From Confluentibacter sediminis (lineage in GTDB: Bacteria; Bacteroidota; Bacteroidia; Flavobacteriales; Flavobacteriaceae), in NCBI RefSeq assembly GCF_003258355.1, contig NZ_QKPO01000016.1:1-64000 (forward strand): DNA of 64,000 nucleotides, given 5' to 3'. The translations under genes and the position numbers were made by a program. The notes beneath the pieces are model-generated. The model saw only the letters and a list, made by a program, of their open reading frames with translations. It was not told where the DNA came from and searched no databases. Each line of letters starts with the position of its first letter. Within the stretch, counting starts at the first letter, position 1. Positions 8,229 to 15,688 of the stretch are shown here, piece by piece.

Positions 8229-8951
8229 TTAAAATGTCATTGGCACTTCAATAAATAATAAGCTTGAGGCTTCTGATGCTTTGATTTCAAATGATTCTGT
8301 GTCTGAAATCCCTATAGCGTCTCTAGTTCCTAAAACATTTCCATTTATTAAAACATCTCCAAAAACCGTCATAACGTAAACCCCTTGGTTTTGACTTTTT
8401 AATGAGTATGTAAATGATGTATCTTTATCTAAATCTATTATAGATATAACGACGTTTTGATGTATTTTCAAACTTCCTTCATGGTTTTCGTCAATGGATG
8501 TAACCAAAGTTTGAAGCTTATTTTTTCTATCTTTTACATCGAACGATTTTTGGTCGTAACGCGGTTTAACATCTTGTTTATTGGGCATAATCCAAATTTG
8601 GAATAGTCCTAGATGTTCCTCAATTGAACCATTAATTTCTGAATGTTGAACACCTGTACCTGCACTCATAACTTGAACTTCTCCTGGTTTTACAGGTATC
8701 CATTCATCTGCCATGTTATCTTTATGCTTTAAGATACCTTTTAATGGAATGGTAATAATTTCCATATTATCATGGGGATGTGTACCAAACCCCATTTTGG
8801 GTGCAATAATATCATCATTTAGTACTCTTAATGCCCCAAAGTGCACTTTTTCAGGGTTATAAAAATTCGCAAAGCTAAATGAATGATTTGCTTGTAACCA
8901 ACCATGATTTGCATAACCCCTACTATCTGCCCTATGAATTACTGTTTTCAT
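8229..8951 (-). CDS. Pirin family protein (YhhW-like cupin)
   Basis: A 240-residue bicupin. The metal ligands of pirins are present: His58 and His60 in GTHPHDNMEI, and His103 and Glu105 in GTGVQHSEING. Bacterial members are iron proteins; E. coli YhhW acts as a quercetin 2,3-dioxygenase in vitro, and others respond to redox stress. The physiological substrate is unknown. It is 89 bases downstream of the marR gene on the same strand, behind its own inverted repeat at 9000-9017, and ends at a clear terminator. Its position next to FMN reductase and MarR suggests a shared electrophile or redox response. Confidence 0.9.
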   Translation of the reverse strand: MKTVIHRADSRGYANHGWLQANHSFSFANFYNPEKVHFGALRVLNDDIIAPKMGFGTHPHDNMEIITIPLKGILKHKDNMADEWIPVKPGEVQVMSAGTGVQHSEINGSIEEHLGLFQIWIMPNKQDVKPRYDQKSFDVKDRKNKLQTLVTSIDENHEGSLKIHQNVVISIIDLDKDTSFTYSLKSQNQGVYVMTVFGDVLINGNVLGTRDAIGISDTESFEIKASEASSLLFIEVPMTF

Positions 8952-8999
8952 TTTATTATTTTATTTTCTTTATTTCTACAAAAGTGGCCACCTATTTAT

Positions 9000-9017
9000 T
9001 AATTGCTATTGCAATTA
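9000..9017. promoter_or_regulatory. Inverted repeat upstream of pirin
   Basis: TAATTGC-TATT-GCAATTA is a perfect 7-base inverted repeat 49 bases before the pirin start codon, between marR and pirin. It could be an operator. The sequence differs from the repeat in front of the FMN reductase gene, so the two need not share a regulator. Confidence 0.35.
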
Positions 9018-9040
9018 TAGATTCCTGATTTCCTAAGAAT

Positions 9041-9478
9041 TTATCGCATTTTATCAAGTAAATTACTTAACTGCTCTCCTTCTTCTTCACTTAAATTTTT
9101 GAGCAATTCTTTACTGAAATCTTCTGGAATAGATTCTAATAAATATTTGCCTTCATTTGTAATGGCTATTTTAACTACACGCCTGTCTCCAGAACAAGCT
9201 AATCTTTCAATATAATTTTTAGCACAAAGCTTATCCATTAAACGCGTGACGTTTGGTGAACGCTCTACCATTCTATCTTTTATAGTTTGAACATTTAAAG
9301 GCTCATTTGCTCCTTTTAATATTCTAAGGATGTTGTATTGCTGCGGAGAAATACCAAATGATTTAAAAAACTCATTTTGATAACTATTTATCCAGTTTGC
9401 TGTATATAAAATATTTAACAATGCTTTTGATCTGTTATTCTTGAATTTTGAATTAATATCTTTTGCTAAATCTCCCAT
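9041..9478 (-). CDS. MarR family transcriptional regulator
   Basis: A 145-residue winged-helix regulator of usual MarR length. Helices around 20-45 precede the recognition segment (IKDRMVERSPNVTRLMDKLCAKNYIERLACSGDRRVVKIAIT, about 66-108), whose NVTRLMDKL helix and DRR wing are characteristic. MarR dimers bind short palindromes and release them on contact with phenols, oxidants or electrophiles. It is third in a tight unit with FMN reductase and GNAT (gaps 2 and 5 bases), so it probably autoregulates through the palindrome at 10348-10363. The ligand is not predictable. Confidence 0.9.
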   Translation of the reverse strand: MGDLAKDINSKFKNNRSKALLNILYTANWINSYQNEFFKSFGISPQQYNILRILKGANEPLNVQTIKDRMVERSPNVTRLMDKLCAKNYIERLACSGDRRVVKIAITNEGKYLLESIPEDFSKELLKNLSEEEGEQLSNLLDKMR

Positions 9479-9483
9479 GATTA

Positions 9484-9768
9484 TTATTTATATAATACAT
9501 CTGAATATTGTTGTGATTTCTTTTTGAATACTGCATTAGCAAAAGGACATAACGGATTAATTTTTATTCCTTTTATCCTAGCAAAATCAACTGCCGCATC
9601 AACAAGCTTATAACCAACACCTTGCCCTTTTAAAGCATCATTAACTTCTGTATGCTCAATAATAATATTTTGACCATCATTAACATATGTCATCAATGCT
9701 TCCTGTTTTCCGTCCACTTCAACAAAAAACTTTCCTTGTTTGCCGTTATCTTGTTGAGAAATTTGCAT
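9484..9768 (-). CDS. Short GNAT-type N-acetyltransferase (YjdJ-like)
   Basis: A 94-residue protein resembling the small Gtn_acetyltr (PF14542) branch of GNAT proteins, which keep little more than the acetyl-CoA core. The pyrophosphate-binding loop appears as ALKGQGVGYKLVDAAVDFA (about 45-63) after a strand IIIEHTEV, and NPLCPFANAVFKKK follows. Human NATD1 and bacterial YjdJ belong here; substrates are unknown. It lies between the FMN reductase (2-base gap) and marR (5-base gap), so it is clearly co-transcribed with both. Confidence 0.85.
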   Translation of the reverse strand: MQISQQDNGKQGKFFVEVDGKQEALMTYVNDGQNIIIEHTEVNDALKGQGVGYKLVDAAVDFARIKGIKINPLCPFANAVFKKKSQQYSDVLYK

Positions 9769-9770
9769 GC

Positions 9771-10301
9771 TTAAAGGGCTTTTTGAAATTGTTCTACAGC
9801 ATTTTTTAATTGAGTATTGAAATCTTCGTTAGTAATCTTTCCGTTTGAAAAATTATTACTAAAAAAAGGTAGGGAAAAAGATTCAATAATATTGCCATCA
9901 TGAAAAGGAAATCTACCCTTAGCTATTGCCAATGCCGTTGAACCTCCCATCCCTCCTGGTGATGTCGCCATTAAAAGCATGGGTTTATTATAAAACATTT
10001 TTCCTTCTATCCTTGTTAACCAATCAAATAAATTTTTAAATACCGTAGAATAGGTACCATTGTGTTCTGCTAAAGACAAAATAATACCGTCGGTATTTTT
10101 TAATATATCAAGAAACTTATAAGCATCATCCGGAATACCCTTTTCATTTTCTAAATCGATTCCATACAAAGGTAAATCGTAATCATTTAAATCTAGTATT
10201 GAAACGTTTACATTTTCAACCAAGCTAGATGCGTAAGTTGCTAAGTCCTTATTAATTGATTTTTTGCTGTTAGAACCAGCAAAAGCTATTATATTTTTCA
10301 T
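9771..10301 (-). CDS. NADPH-dependent FMN reductase family protein
   Basis: A 176-residue flavodoxin-fold protein. The phosphate-binding loop of FMN is AGSNSKKSINKDLA (about 7-20). The second flavin loop region is SLAEHNGTYSTVFKNLFDWL (about 96-115), typical of azoreductase and chromate reductase relatives, followed by ATSPGGMGG. The family uses NAD(P)H to reduce quinones, azo dyes or chromate by two electrons. It is the first gene of a unit with GNAT and marR, driven by a promoter at 10326-10357 overlapped by a palindrome. This arrangement supports an inducible quinone or electrophile defence role. Confidence 0.88.
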   Translation of the reverse strand: MKNIIAFAGSNSKKSINKDLATYASSLVENVNVSILDLNDYDLPLYGIDLENEKGIPDDAYKFLDILKNTDGIILSLAEHNGTYSTVFKNLFDWLTRIEGKMFYNKPMLLMATSPGGMGGSTALAIAKGRFPFHDGNIIESFSLPFFSNNFSNGKITNEDFNTQLKNAVEQFQKAL

Positions 10302-10325
10302 ATTTATTTATTTTAAATTCTGATA

Positions 10326-10357
10326 CAAAGATAAAAATAATAATTTTATATTCCAAG
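10326..10357 (-). promoter_or_regulatory. Promoter of the FMN reductase-GNAT-marR operon
   Basis: On the minus strand TATCTTTG (10326-10333) matches the TAnnTTTG -7 element exactly, and a CTTG -33-like box (10354-10357) lies 20 bases upstream. The start site would fall about 17-20 bases before the FMN reductase ATG. The -33 box sits inside the palindrome at 10348. Confidence 0.55.
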
Positions 10358-10380
10358 GAATATATTTCCATGTAATATAT
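10348..10380. promoter_or_regulatory. Probable MarR operator (palindrome plus third half-site)
   Basis: ATATTCC-AA-GGAATAT (10348-10363) is a perfect 7-base inverted repeat. A further TTCC at 10366-10369 forms GGAA-TATAT-TTCC with the right arm, and ATATATT/AATATAT arms bracket 10360-10380. The first palindrome covers the -33 box of the operon that encodes a MarR protein, the standard geometry for repression and autoregulation. Binding itself is an inference. Confidence 0.55.
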
Positions 10381-10481
10381 TTTGAAGTTTTATTAAGAGC
10401 ATAAAACATTATCTTTAAATAAAAGTTTGGTATTTCATAGGAAAAACAACTTTTGTACTTTAGCCACAAACAAACGAATAC

Positions 10482-12110
10482 ATGAATATAGACTTCAACA
10501 AAAACGAAGACCATAACAAACTTTTAGTGTCAGAACTTAACAATAGACTTACTAAAGTACATTTAGGTGGTGGAAAAGCTGCTTTAGAAAAGCAACATGA
10601 AAAAGGTAAAATGACGGTTCATGAGCGTGTTAATTATTTATTGGATTCTAATGCTAAATCTATAGAAATTGCTGCTTTTGCTGGTGAAGCTATGTATGAA
10701 GAACATGGCGGTTGTCCCTCTGGTGGTGTGGTTGTTAAAATAGGGTACATTAAAGGCAAACAATGTATTGTTGTCGCCAATGATGCTTCTGTAAAAGCGG
10801 GTGCTTGGTTTCCTATAACGGCAAAAAAAAATCTTCGTGCCCAAGAAATTGCTATAGAAAATAAATTACCTATTATTTATTTAGTGGATAGTGCTGGTGT
10901 TTATCTACCCATGCAAGAAGATATTTTTGCCGATAAAGAGCATTTTGGTCGTGTTTTTAGAAACAATGCTATTATGAGTAGCATGGGTATTACGCAAATT
11001 GCCGCCGTTATGGGCAGTTGTGTTGCTGGTGGAGCTTATTTACCTATAATGAGTGATGAAGCTCTGATTGTTGACAAAACAGGTAGTATTTTTTTAGCAG
11101 GAAGCTATTTAGTGAAAGCTGCCATAGGTGAACATATAGATAATGAAACATTAGGTGGTGCTACGACACATTGCGAGATTTCGGGGGTTACGGATTATAA
11201 AGCCAAAGATGATGCCGAAGCATTAGACACCATTAAGAATATCATTGATAAAATTGGGGATTATGACAAAGCTGGTTTTAATAGAGTTCATCCAGAAAAG
11301 CCTAAAGAAAACCCCGAAGATATTTATGGCATTTTACCGAAAAGCCGTGTGGAGCAATACGATATGTATGAAATCATAAAACGCTTAGTTGATAACTCTG
11401 AATTTGATGAATACAAAGCTGGCTACGGAAAAACGATTATAACATGTTATGCAAGAATGGATGGCTGGGCGGTTGGTATTGTTGCCAATCAGCGAAAACT
11501 TGTAAAAACCAAACAAGGCGAAATGCAATTTGGTGGTGTTATATATAATGATAGTGCCGACAAAGCAACGCGCTTTATAGCCAATTGCAATCAGAAAAAA
11601 ATTCCATTAGTGTTTTTGCAAGATGTTACAGGTTTTATGGTTGGTAGCAAAAGTGAACATAGCGGAATTATTAAAGATGGCGCTAAAATGGTAAATGCTG
11701 TTAGTAATAGTGTCGTCCCAAAATTCACGATTATTATTGGAAATAGTTATGGCGCTGGTAATTATGCCATGTGTGGAAAAGCCTATGATCCAAGACTTAT
11801 TGTGGCTTGGCCAAGTGCCGAACTGGCAGTAATGAGTGGGAATTCTGCAGCAAAAGTGTTGCTTCAAATTGAAAAAGCCTCACTTGATAAAAAAGGAGAA
11901 AAAATTACTCCCGAGAAAGAAGAAAAACTTTTTAATAAAATAAAAGATAGATATGATAATCAAGTATCCCCCTATTATGCTGCCGCCAGAATATGGACCG
12001 ATGCCATTATTGATCCGCTAAACACCAGAAAATGGATTAGTATGGGTATTGAAGCTGCCAATCACGCTCCTATTGAAAAACCATTTAATTTAGGAGTATT
12101 GCAGGTGTAA
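10482..12110 (+). CDS. Acyl-CoA carboxylase beta (carboxyltransferase) subunit, MCC-like
   Basis: A 542-residue carboxyltransferase of the biotin-dependent acyl-CoA carboxylase family. The N-terminal half has HLGGGKAALEKQHEKGKMTV, then VVANDASVKAGAWFPITAKK and MGSCVAGGAYLPIMSDEA, which resemble methylcrotonyl-CoA carboxylase beta more than propionyl-CoA carboxylase. The C-terminal half has VTGFMVGSKSEHSGI and GNSYGAGNYAMCGKAYDPR, forming the acyl-CoA and biotin sites. It would transfer carboxyl from carboxybiotin to a branched acyl-CoA, as in leucine degradation. No biotin carboxylase/BCCP gene is nearby, so the partner must be elsewhere. A very strong terminator follows. Confidence 0.88.
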   Translation: MNIDFNKNEDHNKLLVSELNNRLTKVHLGGGKAALEKQHEKGKMTVHERVNYLLDSNAKSIEIAAFAGEAMYEEHGGCPSGGVVVKIGYIKGKQCIVVANDASVKAGAWFPITAKKNLRAQEIAIENKLPIIYLVDSAGVYLPMQEDIFADKEHFGRVFRNNAIMSSMGITQIAAVMGSCVAGGAYLPIMSDEALIVDKTGSIFLAGSYLVKAAIGEHIDNETLGGATTHCEISGVTDYKAKDDAEALDTIKNIIDKIGDYDKAGFNRVHPEKPKENPEDIYGILPKSRVEQYDMYEIIKRLVDNSEFDEYKAGYGKTIITCYARMDGWAVGIVANQRKLVKTKQGEMQFGGVIYNDSADKATRFIANCNQKKIPLVFLQDVTGFMVGSKSEHSGIIKDGAKMVNAVSNSVVPKFTIIIGNSYGAGNYAMCGKAYDPRLIVAWPSAELAVMSGNSAAKVLLQIEKASLDKKGEKITPEKEEKLFNKIKDRYDNQVSPYYAAARIWTDAIIDPLNTRKWISMGIEAANHAPIEKPFNLGVLQV

Positions 12111-12125
12111 AATAATAATTTGAAT

Positions 12126-12162
12126 AAACAATAAAGGACGCCATAGGCGTCCTTTATTGTTT
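12126..12162. terminator. Perfect 17-bp hairpin terminator
   Basis: Arms of 17 bases, AAACAATAAAGGACGCC and its exact complement, pair around ATA, 15 bases past the carboxylase stop. The inner GGACGCC/GGCGTCC is GC-rich while the outer part is A/T, so transcripts of either strand leave a U-rich 3' side. Confidence 0.85.
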
Positions 12163-12370
12163 ATAGTTGTTTTTACTCTCATCGTTTGGTAATGTCCAGG
12201 GAAAGCACAAACAATCCAGTATGTTCCTTAAGTACTTGGTGCTTGGAAATAAATTTTTCAGAGCTTTCCATACCTAAGATTCATGACTAGAATAACACTA
12301 AATCCGTACCTTATCCACATGGCTTTTTAGATGGTGCCTTTCATAAAAAACGACGTTAGATTATAGTCTG

Positions 12371-15196
12371 TTAAAATATATAATTGATTTTTAAAATAGC
12401 GCCTCTAGGCAATATAGGAACTACAACAAAACTAGCATCTGGGTTTGATTGAATAAATTCAGAAGTCACACCATTTGCATTGGCACCGAAACTATTAGCA
12501 CCAAAGAAGTTTGCTAAGCCATCTGAATTAAACAAATTGGTTACCAGCACATTTGCCGACCAGTGTTTATTAATCTCATATCCTGTACCTAAATTAAAAA
12601 CACTATAGGCTGGTAATTGAAACGCATTGGCCACATTACCTTCTCTCTGCCCCATAAACTGCCATTTTATAAATGCTGAAACTTTGTCTTTTTGATACTC
12701 ACTACTTACATTCAACATAAGTTTTGGATTGAAAGCAAGCTGATTTCCCGAAAAATCTTGAATACCATCATCTGCAACATCAACAGTTCCTGAAGCATCA
12801 TAAACAGTCCATTTAGTTGCTTTTGGATCTTGAATCACGCCATTAAAGCGAACGGTTAAATTATTAAATACTTGATACGCACTTTCCCATTCAATACCGA
12901 TGGTTCGCGAAGTGTTTAATTGAATAGGGGTGTAAAATATAGTGCCATTATCTGAATCAAACTCAAAGTTAGTAACTCCAATATTTTTAAGTTGACTCCA
13001 AAAAACGGTACTTGTAAATGAAAAATCTTTTAAGCTGGATTTTAAACCTAATTCTAATTGATTGATCTTTTGAATTTCACCCTTACCATTAATTGGCACA
13101 TTTGAGAAATTATTGAAATAATAATTTAACTCTGGGGCTTTATTTCCATGAGATATACGAGCAAAAAGAGACGAATTATCATGTATTTTATAATTTGCTC
13201 CCACTGAATAGGATGCATAATTGTAATTATAATCAAAAGTGTCTTGCTCTCCTGTGGATGCTAAAACCCCATTATCGTAAGCGGTATTGGTATCTCCATC
13301 AACTCCACCCGTTTGCGTAAATGGCGCAAATCTATCTTTACTACCGTTGTGATTTAAACGCTCTAAACGAAAACCTAAATCTATATGAAGTTTATCAGTA
13401 ACTTTCCACTTATCATTAAAAAATGTAGCCAACTGGCTTACTTTAGCTTTCGAATTAACAAAGAATAAACCTCCATAATTACTAACACCATTAGCATCAG
13501 ATAGCGCAATAATAGGCTCATTAGGATTTTCAAGGGTTACCTGTAACATTCTGGGATTAGGTTCATAAGTTACATAAGCGAAACTACCTTGAGTAAACAA
13601 TGAAGTATCTGAGAAGCCTAACGCAAAGCCGGTTGTAAAATCATGCTTATCCCATTGTTTACGAAGTGTAAATTCATTCATAAACTCATCTGCCTTATTA
13701 TCTTTAAACCAAGGAGAGGTTCCCATTATGGCATCATTAGGCAATCTTCCCTCTCCAATATATTGAACAGGGTCGCCCGACAAAATACCACTATTATCCA
13801 GTCTTGCTACTTCGGCACCAGATTGTGCATCACGAAATACTACTTGACCAATTGGAAACGTTGATCCACTCGTATCACTTATAAAATAGGCGGTTGGATC
13901 GTTTAAAGACACAAAGGCATTACTAATAGATGTTTGCCAATTCGCTTCTTTTAAAGATAATTTCATGTTGTTTTTAATAGACCAATCATTCCCTAAATCT
14001 TGTAATAACTCAAATCCAAAAGCCAAATCTTTCGCGTGAACGCCTTTTGAAGGGTCAAAACTATTGCTTCCCCCATTAGCAAGATTTCTACCATCTGGAA
14101 TACTAGCACCAAATGCTGGCATCAATAATGATGTTGATCTGAAATCTTGACCAAAGGCTGCTTGTGGATTATCCCAATTAGTAGCTGCAACACCCGTCCA
14201 ACGATTGGTGTAATCATCCAAAAACTTACCATAAAATTTAAAATAACCATGGCTGTTTTCTTTAATGACATTGTACTTAAACTGTCCTCCTTTACTGAAG
14301 GTGAAATCTGAGTTTCTCGCACCATCATCATACCTATAATGTCCACCAGCATTAAAAAACCAATTATTTCCTAAAGGTCCTCCCATAGTAGCATCAACTC
14401 TATATAATGGATTTCCTTCCCCTTGAATACCGCTTTGCAATTGAATTTCTCCACCAAATTCATTGCTTATCCCATGCGAAATAAAATTATAAATACCCCC
14501 TGGAGCATTCATTGCCGTTATAGATGCACTTCCACCTCTAATAGCTTCTATTCTTTTTGTAGTAAGATCTAACCGATGAAAAAGATCTGGTGAATAATAG
14601 GAATGTTGGATCAGACTAACAGGCAACCCATCTTCTTCTAATGAAATATAATACCATCCTGTATCATCTTCAGCTGACGCTGAAATACCTCTGCTATAAA
14701 CTTTTGTAAATACTTCACCAGCGGAAGCATCAACAAAAGTTCCTGGAATAAGTTGTAGAGCATCCGCAGTACCTCTAGGAAAAATTTGATGTATTGTTTT
14801 TGAATCTATAGTTGAAACAGAGGTACTGGATTCTATTTTAGTCCGAGGTTCAAAATTACCCGTAACTACAACGGTTTGTAATTCCAATAGATCTTCCTGA
14901 AACGAATAATTTAGCGATACGTTTTCTTTACCAACTTCAATTTTATCCATTATTGATTTAAATCCAATATGGGTAAAGGTCACACTATAAGTACCCTCAG
15001 GTATTTTATCAAAAATAAAACCTCCTTTTTTATTTGTTGAAGTCGTATGGTTTCCTGGATTTAAAACGACGTTAACACCTTCTAAAACATGACCATTATT
15101 ATCTTTAATAATACCATGTAGGCTAACTTGAGCAAAAACCGAGTTAACAATGAAAAACACAAAAATCCCTTGTAAAAAACTATAAATTCTAATCAT
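12371..15196 (-). CDS. TonB-dependent outer-membrane receptor
   Basis: A 941-residue receptor. A signal peptide (about 1-22, FFIVNSVFAQ) precedes a carboxypeptidase-like regulatory domain (about 25-100, GIIKDNNGHVLEGVNVVLNP), then a plug domain (about 110-235, with VVVTGNFEP and LQLIPGTFVDASAGE) and a 22-strand-type barrel ending in an aromatic residue (LKINYIF). The plug and barrel are complete. It imports a ligand that I cannot name. There is no SusD gene next to it, so it is not a SusCD polysaccharide locus; siderophore or other small-ligand uptake is possible. It is transcribed alone, divergent from the TMEM220-like gene. Confidence 0.92.
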   Translation of the reverse strand: MIRIYSFLQGIFVFFIVNSVFAQVSLHGIIKDNNGHVLEGVNVVLNPGNHTTSTNKKGGFIFDKIPEGTYSVTFTHIGFKSIMDKIEVGKENVSLNYSFQEDLLELQTVVVTGNFEPRTKIESSTSVSTIDSKTIHQIFPRGTADALQLIPGTFVDASAGEVFTKVYSRGISASAEDDTGWYYISLEEDGLPVSLIQHSYYSPDLFHRLDLTTKRIEAIRGGSASITAMNAPGGIYNFISHGISNEFGGEIQLQSGIQGEGNPLYRVDATMGGPLGNNWFFNAGGHYRYDDGARNSDFTFSKGGQFKYNVIKENSHGYFKFYGKFLDDYTNRWTGVAATNWDNPQAAFGQDFRSTSLLMPAFGASIPDGRNLANGGSNSFDPSKGVHAKDLAFGFELLQDLGNDWSIKNNMKLSLKEANWQTSISNAFVSLNDPTAYFISDTSGSTFPIGQVVFRDAQSGAEVARLDNSGILSGDPVQYIGEGRLPNDAIMGTSPWFKDNKADEFMNEFTLRKQWDKHDFTTGFALGFSDTSLFTQGSFAYVTYEPNPRMLQVTLENPNEPIIALSDANGVSNYGGLFFVNSKAKVSQLATFFNDKWKVTDKLHIDLGFRLERLNHNGSKDRFAPFTQTGGVDGDTNTAYDNGVLASTGEQDTFDYNYNYASYSVGANYKIHDNSSLFARISHGNKAPELNYYFNNFSNVPINGKGEIQKINQLELGLKSSLKDFSFTSTVFWSQLKNIGVTNFEFDSDNGTIFYTPIQLNTSRTIGIEWESAYQVFNNLTVRFNGVIQDPKATKWTVYDASGTVDVADDGIQDFSGNQLAFNPKLMLNVSSEYQKDKVSAFIKWQFMGQREGNVANAFQLPAYSVFNLGTGYEINKHWSANVLVTNLFNSDGLANFFGANSFGANANGVTSEFIQSNPDASFVVVPILPRGAILKINYIF

Positions 15197-15273
15197 TTAA
15201 TAAAAATTGCAAATTAAAAATTGTAAAAATATATTTATTATATTTAAAACTTGCAATAATAAAAAAAATAGGT

Positions 15274-15657
15274 ATGAAGGTCGCTACAAAGAGAAATAAA
15301 TCTATAAAAATTAACATTATCCTATTTGTTATTTTCTTCCTGTTTGCTATCGTTCAATTAAATGATCCAGACCCTATTATTTGGTTTTCAATTTATGGCA
15401 TTGTAGCTCTTGTATGCTTGGTTGCCAATTACAAAAAGATTTCTAAAATTTTATTATGGATATTAATTATTGGGTTATTGATATATTCTGTAAGCTACTT
15501 TCATTATTTTAAAGACTGGTTCAATATAGATCATAAAGAAGAGCTTTTTGGCGAAATGGTTTATGAAAAACCCTATTTGGAAGGCACTAGAGAATTTCTT
15601 GGATTATTAATGGCTATTGGAGCATTGGTATATCAGTTAAAAAGACCTTTAAAATAA
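15274..15657 (+). CDS. TMEM220 family membrane protein
   Basis: A 127-residue protein with four hydrophobic helices (about 13-29, 38-53, 58-75, 108-122). The first hairpin carries the family hallmark AIVQLNDPDPIIWFSIYG. TMEM220 (PF15071) proteins are widespread in Bacteroidota and animals and have no established function. The gene is divergent from the TonB receptor and ends in a hairpin terminator within 30 bases. Confidence 0.82.
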   Translation: MKVATKRNKSIKINIILFVIFFLFAIVQLNDPDPIIWFSIYGIVALVCLVANYKKISKILLWILIIGLLIYSVSYFHYFKDWFNIDHKEELFGEMVYEKPYLEGTREFLGLLMAIGALVYQLKRPLK

Positions 15658-15687
15658 TAAAAAACGACCGTTTCAGGTCGCTTTTTT
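15658..15687. terminator. Bidirectional terminator between convergent genes
   Basis: CGACC and GGTCG pair around GTTTCA, flanked by an A run on the left and CTTTTTT on the right. It serves the TMEM220-like gene on plus and lies at the stop of the VWA gene on minus. Confidence 0.75.
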
Positions 15688-15688
15688 A

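Noticed and set aside
12371-15196. SusC/SusD polysaccharide-utilization locus
   Set aside because: The receptor has no adjacent susD, glycoside hydrolase or sensor gene.
15206-15257. Distant ATTGCAA/TTGCAAT pair between the TonB receptor and TMEM220-like genes
   Set aside because: Seven-base A/T-rich arms 38 bases apart are expected by chance in such DNA.
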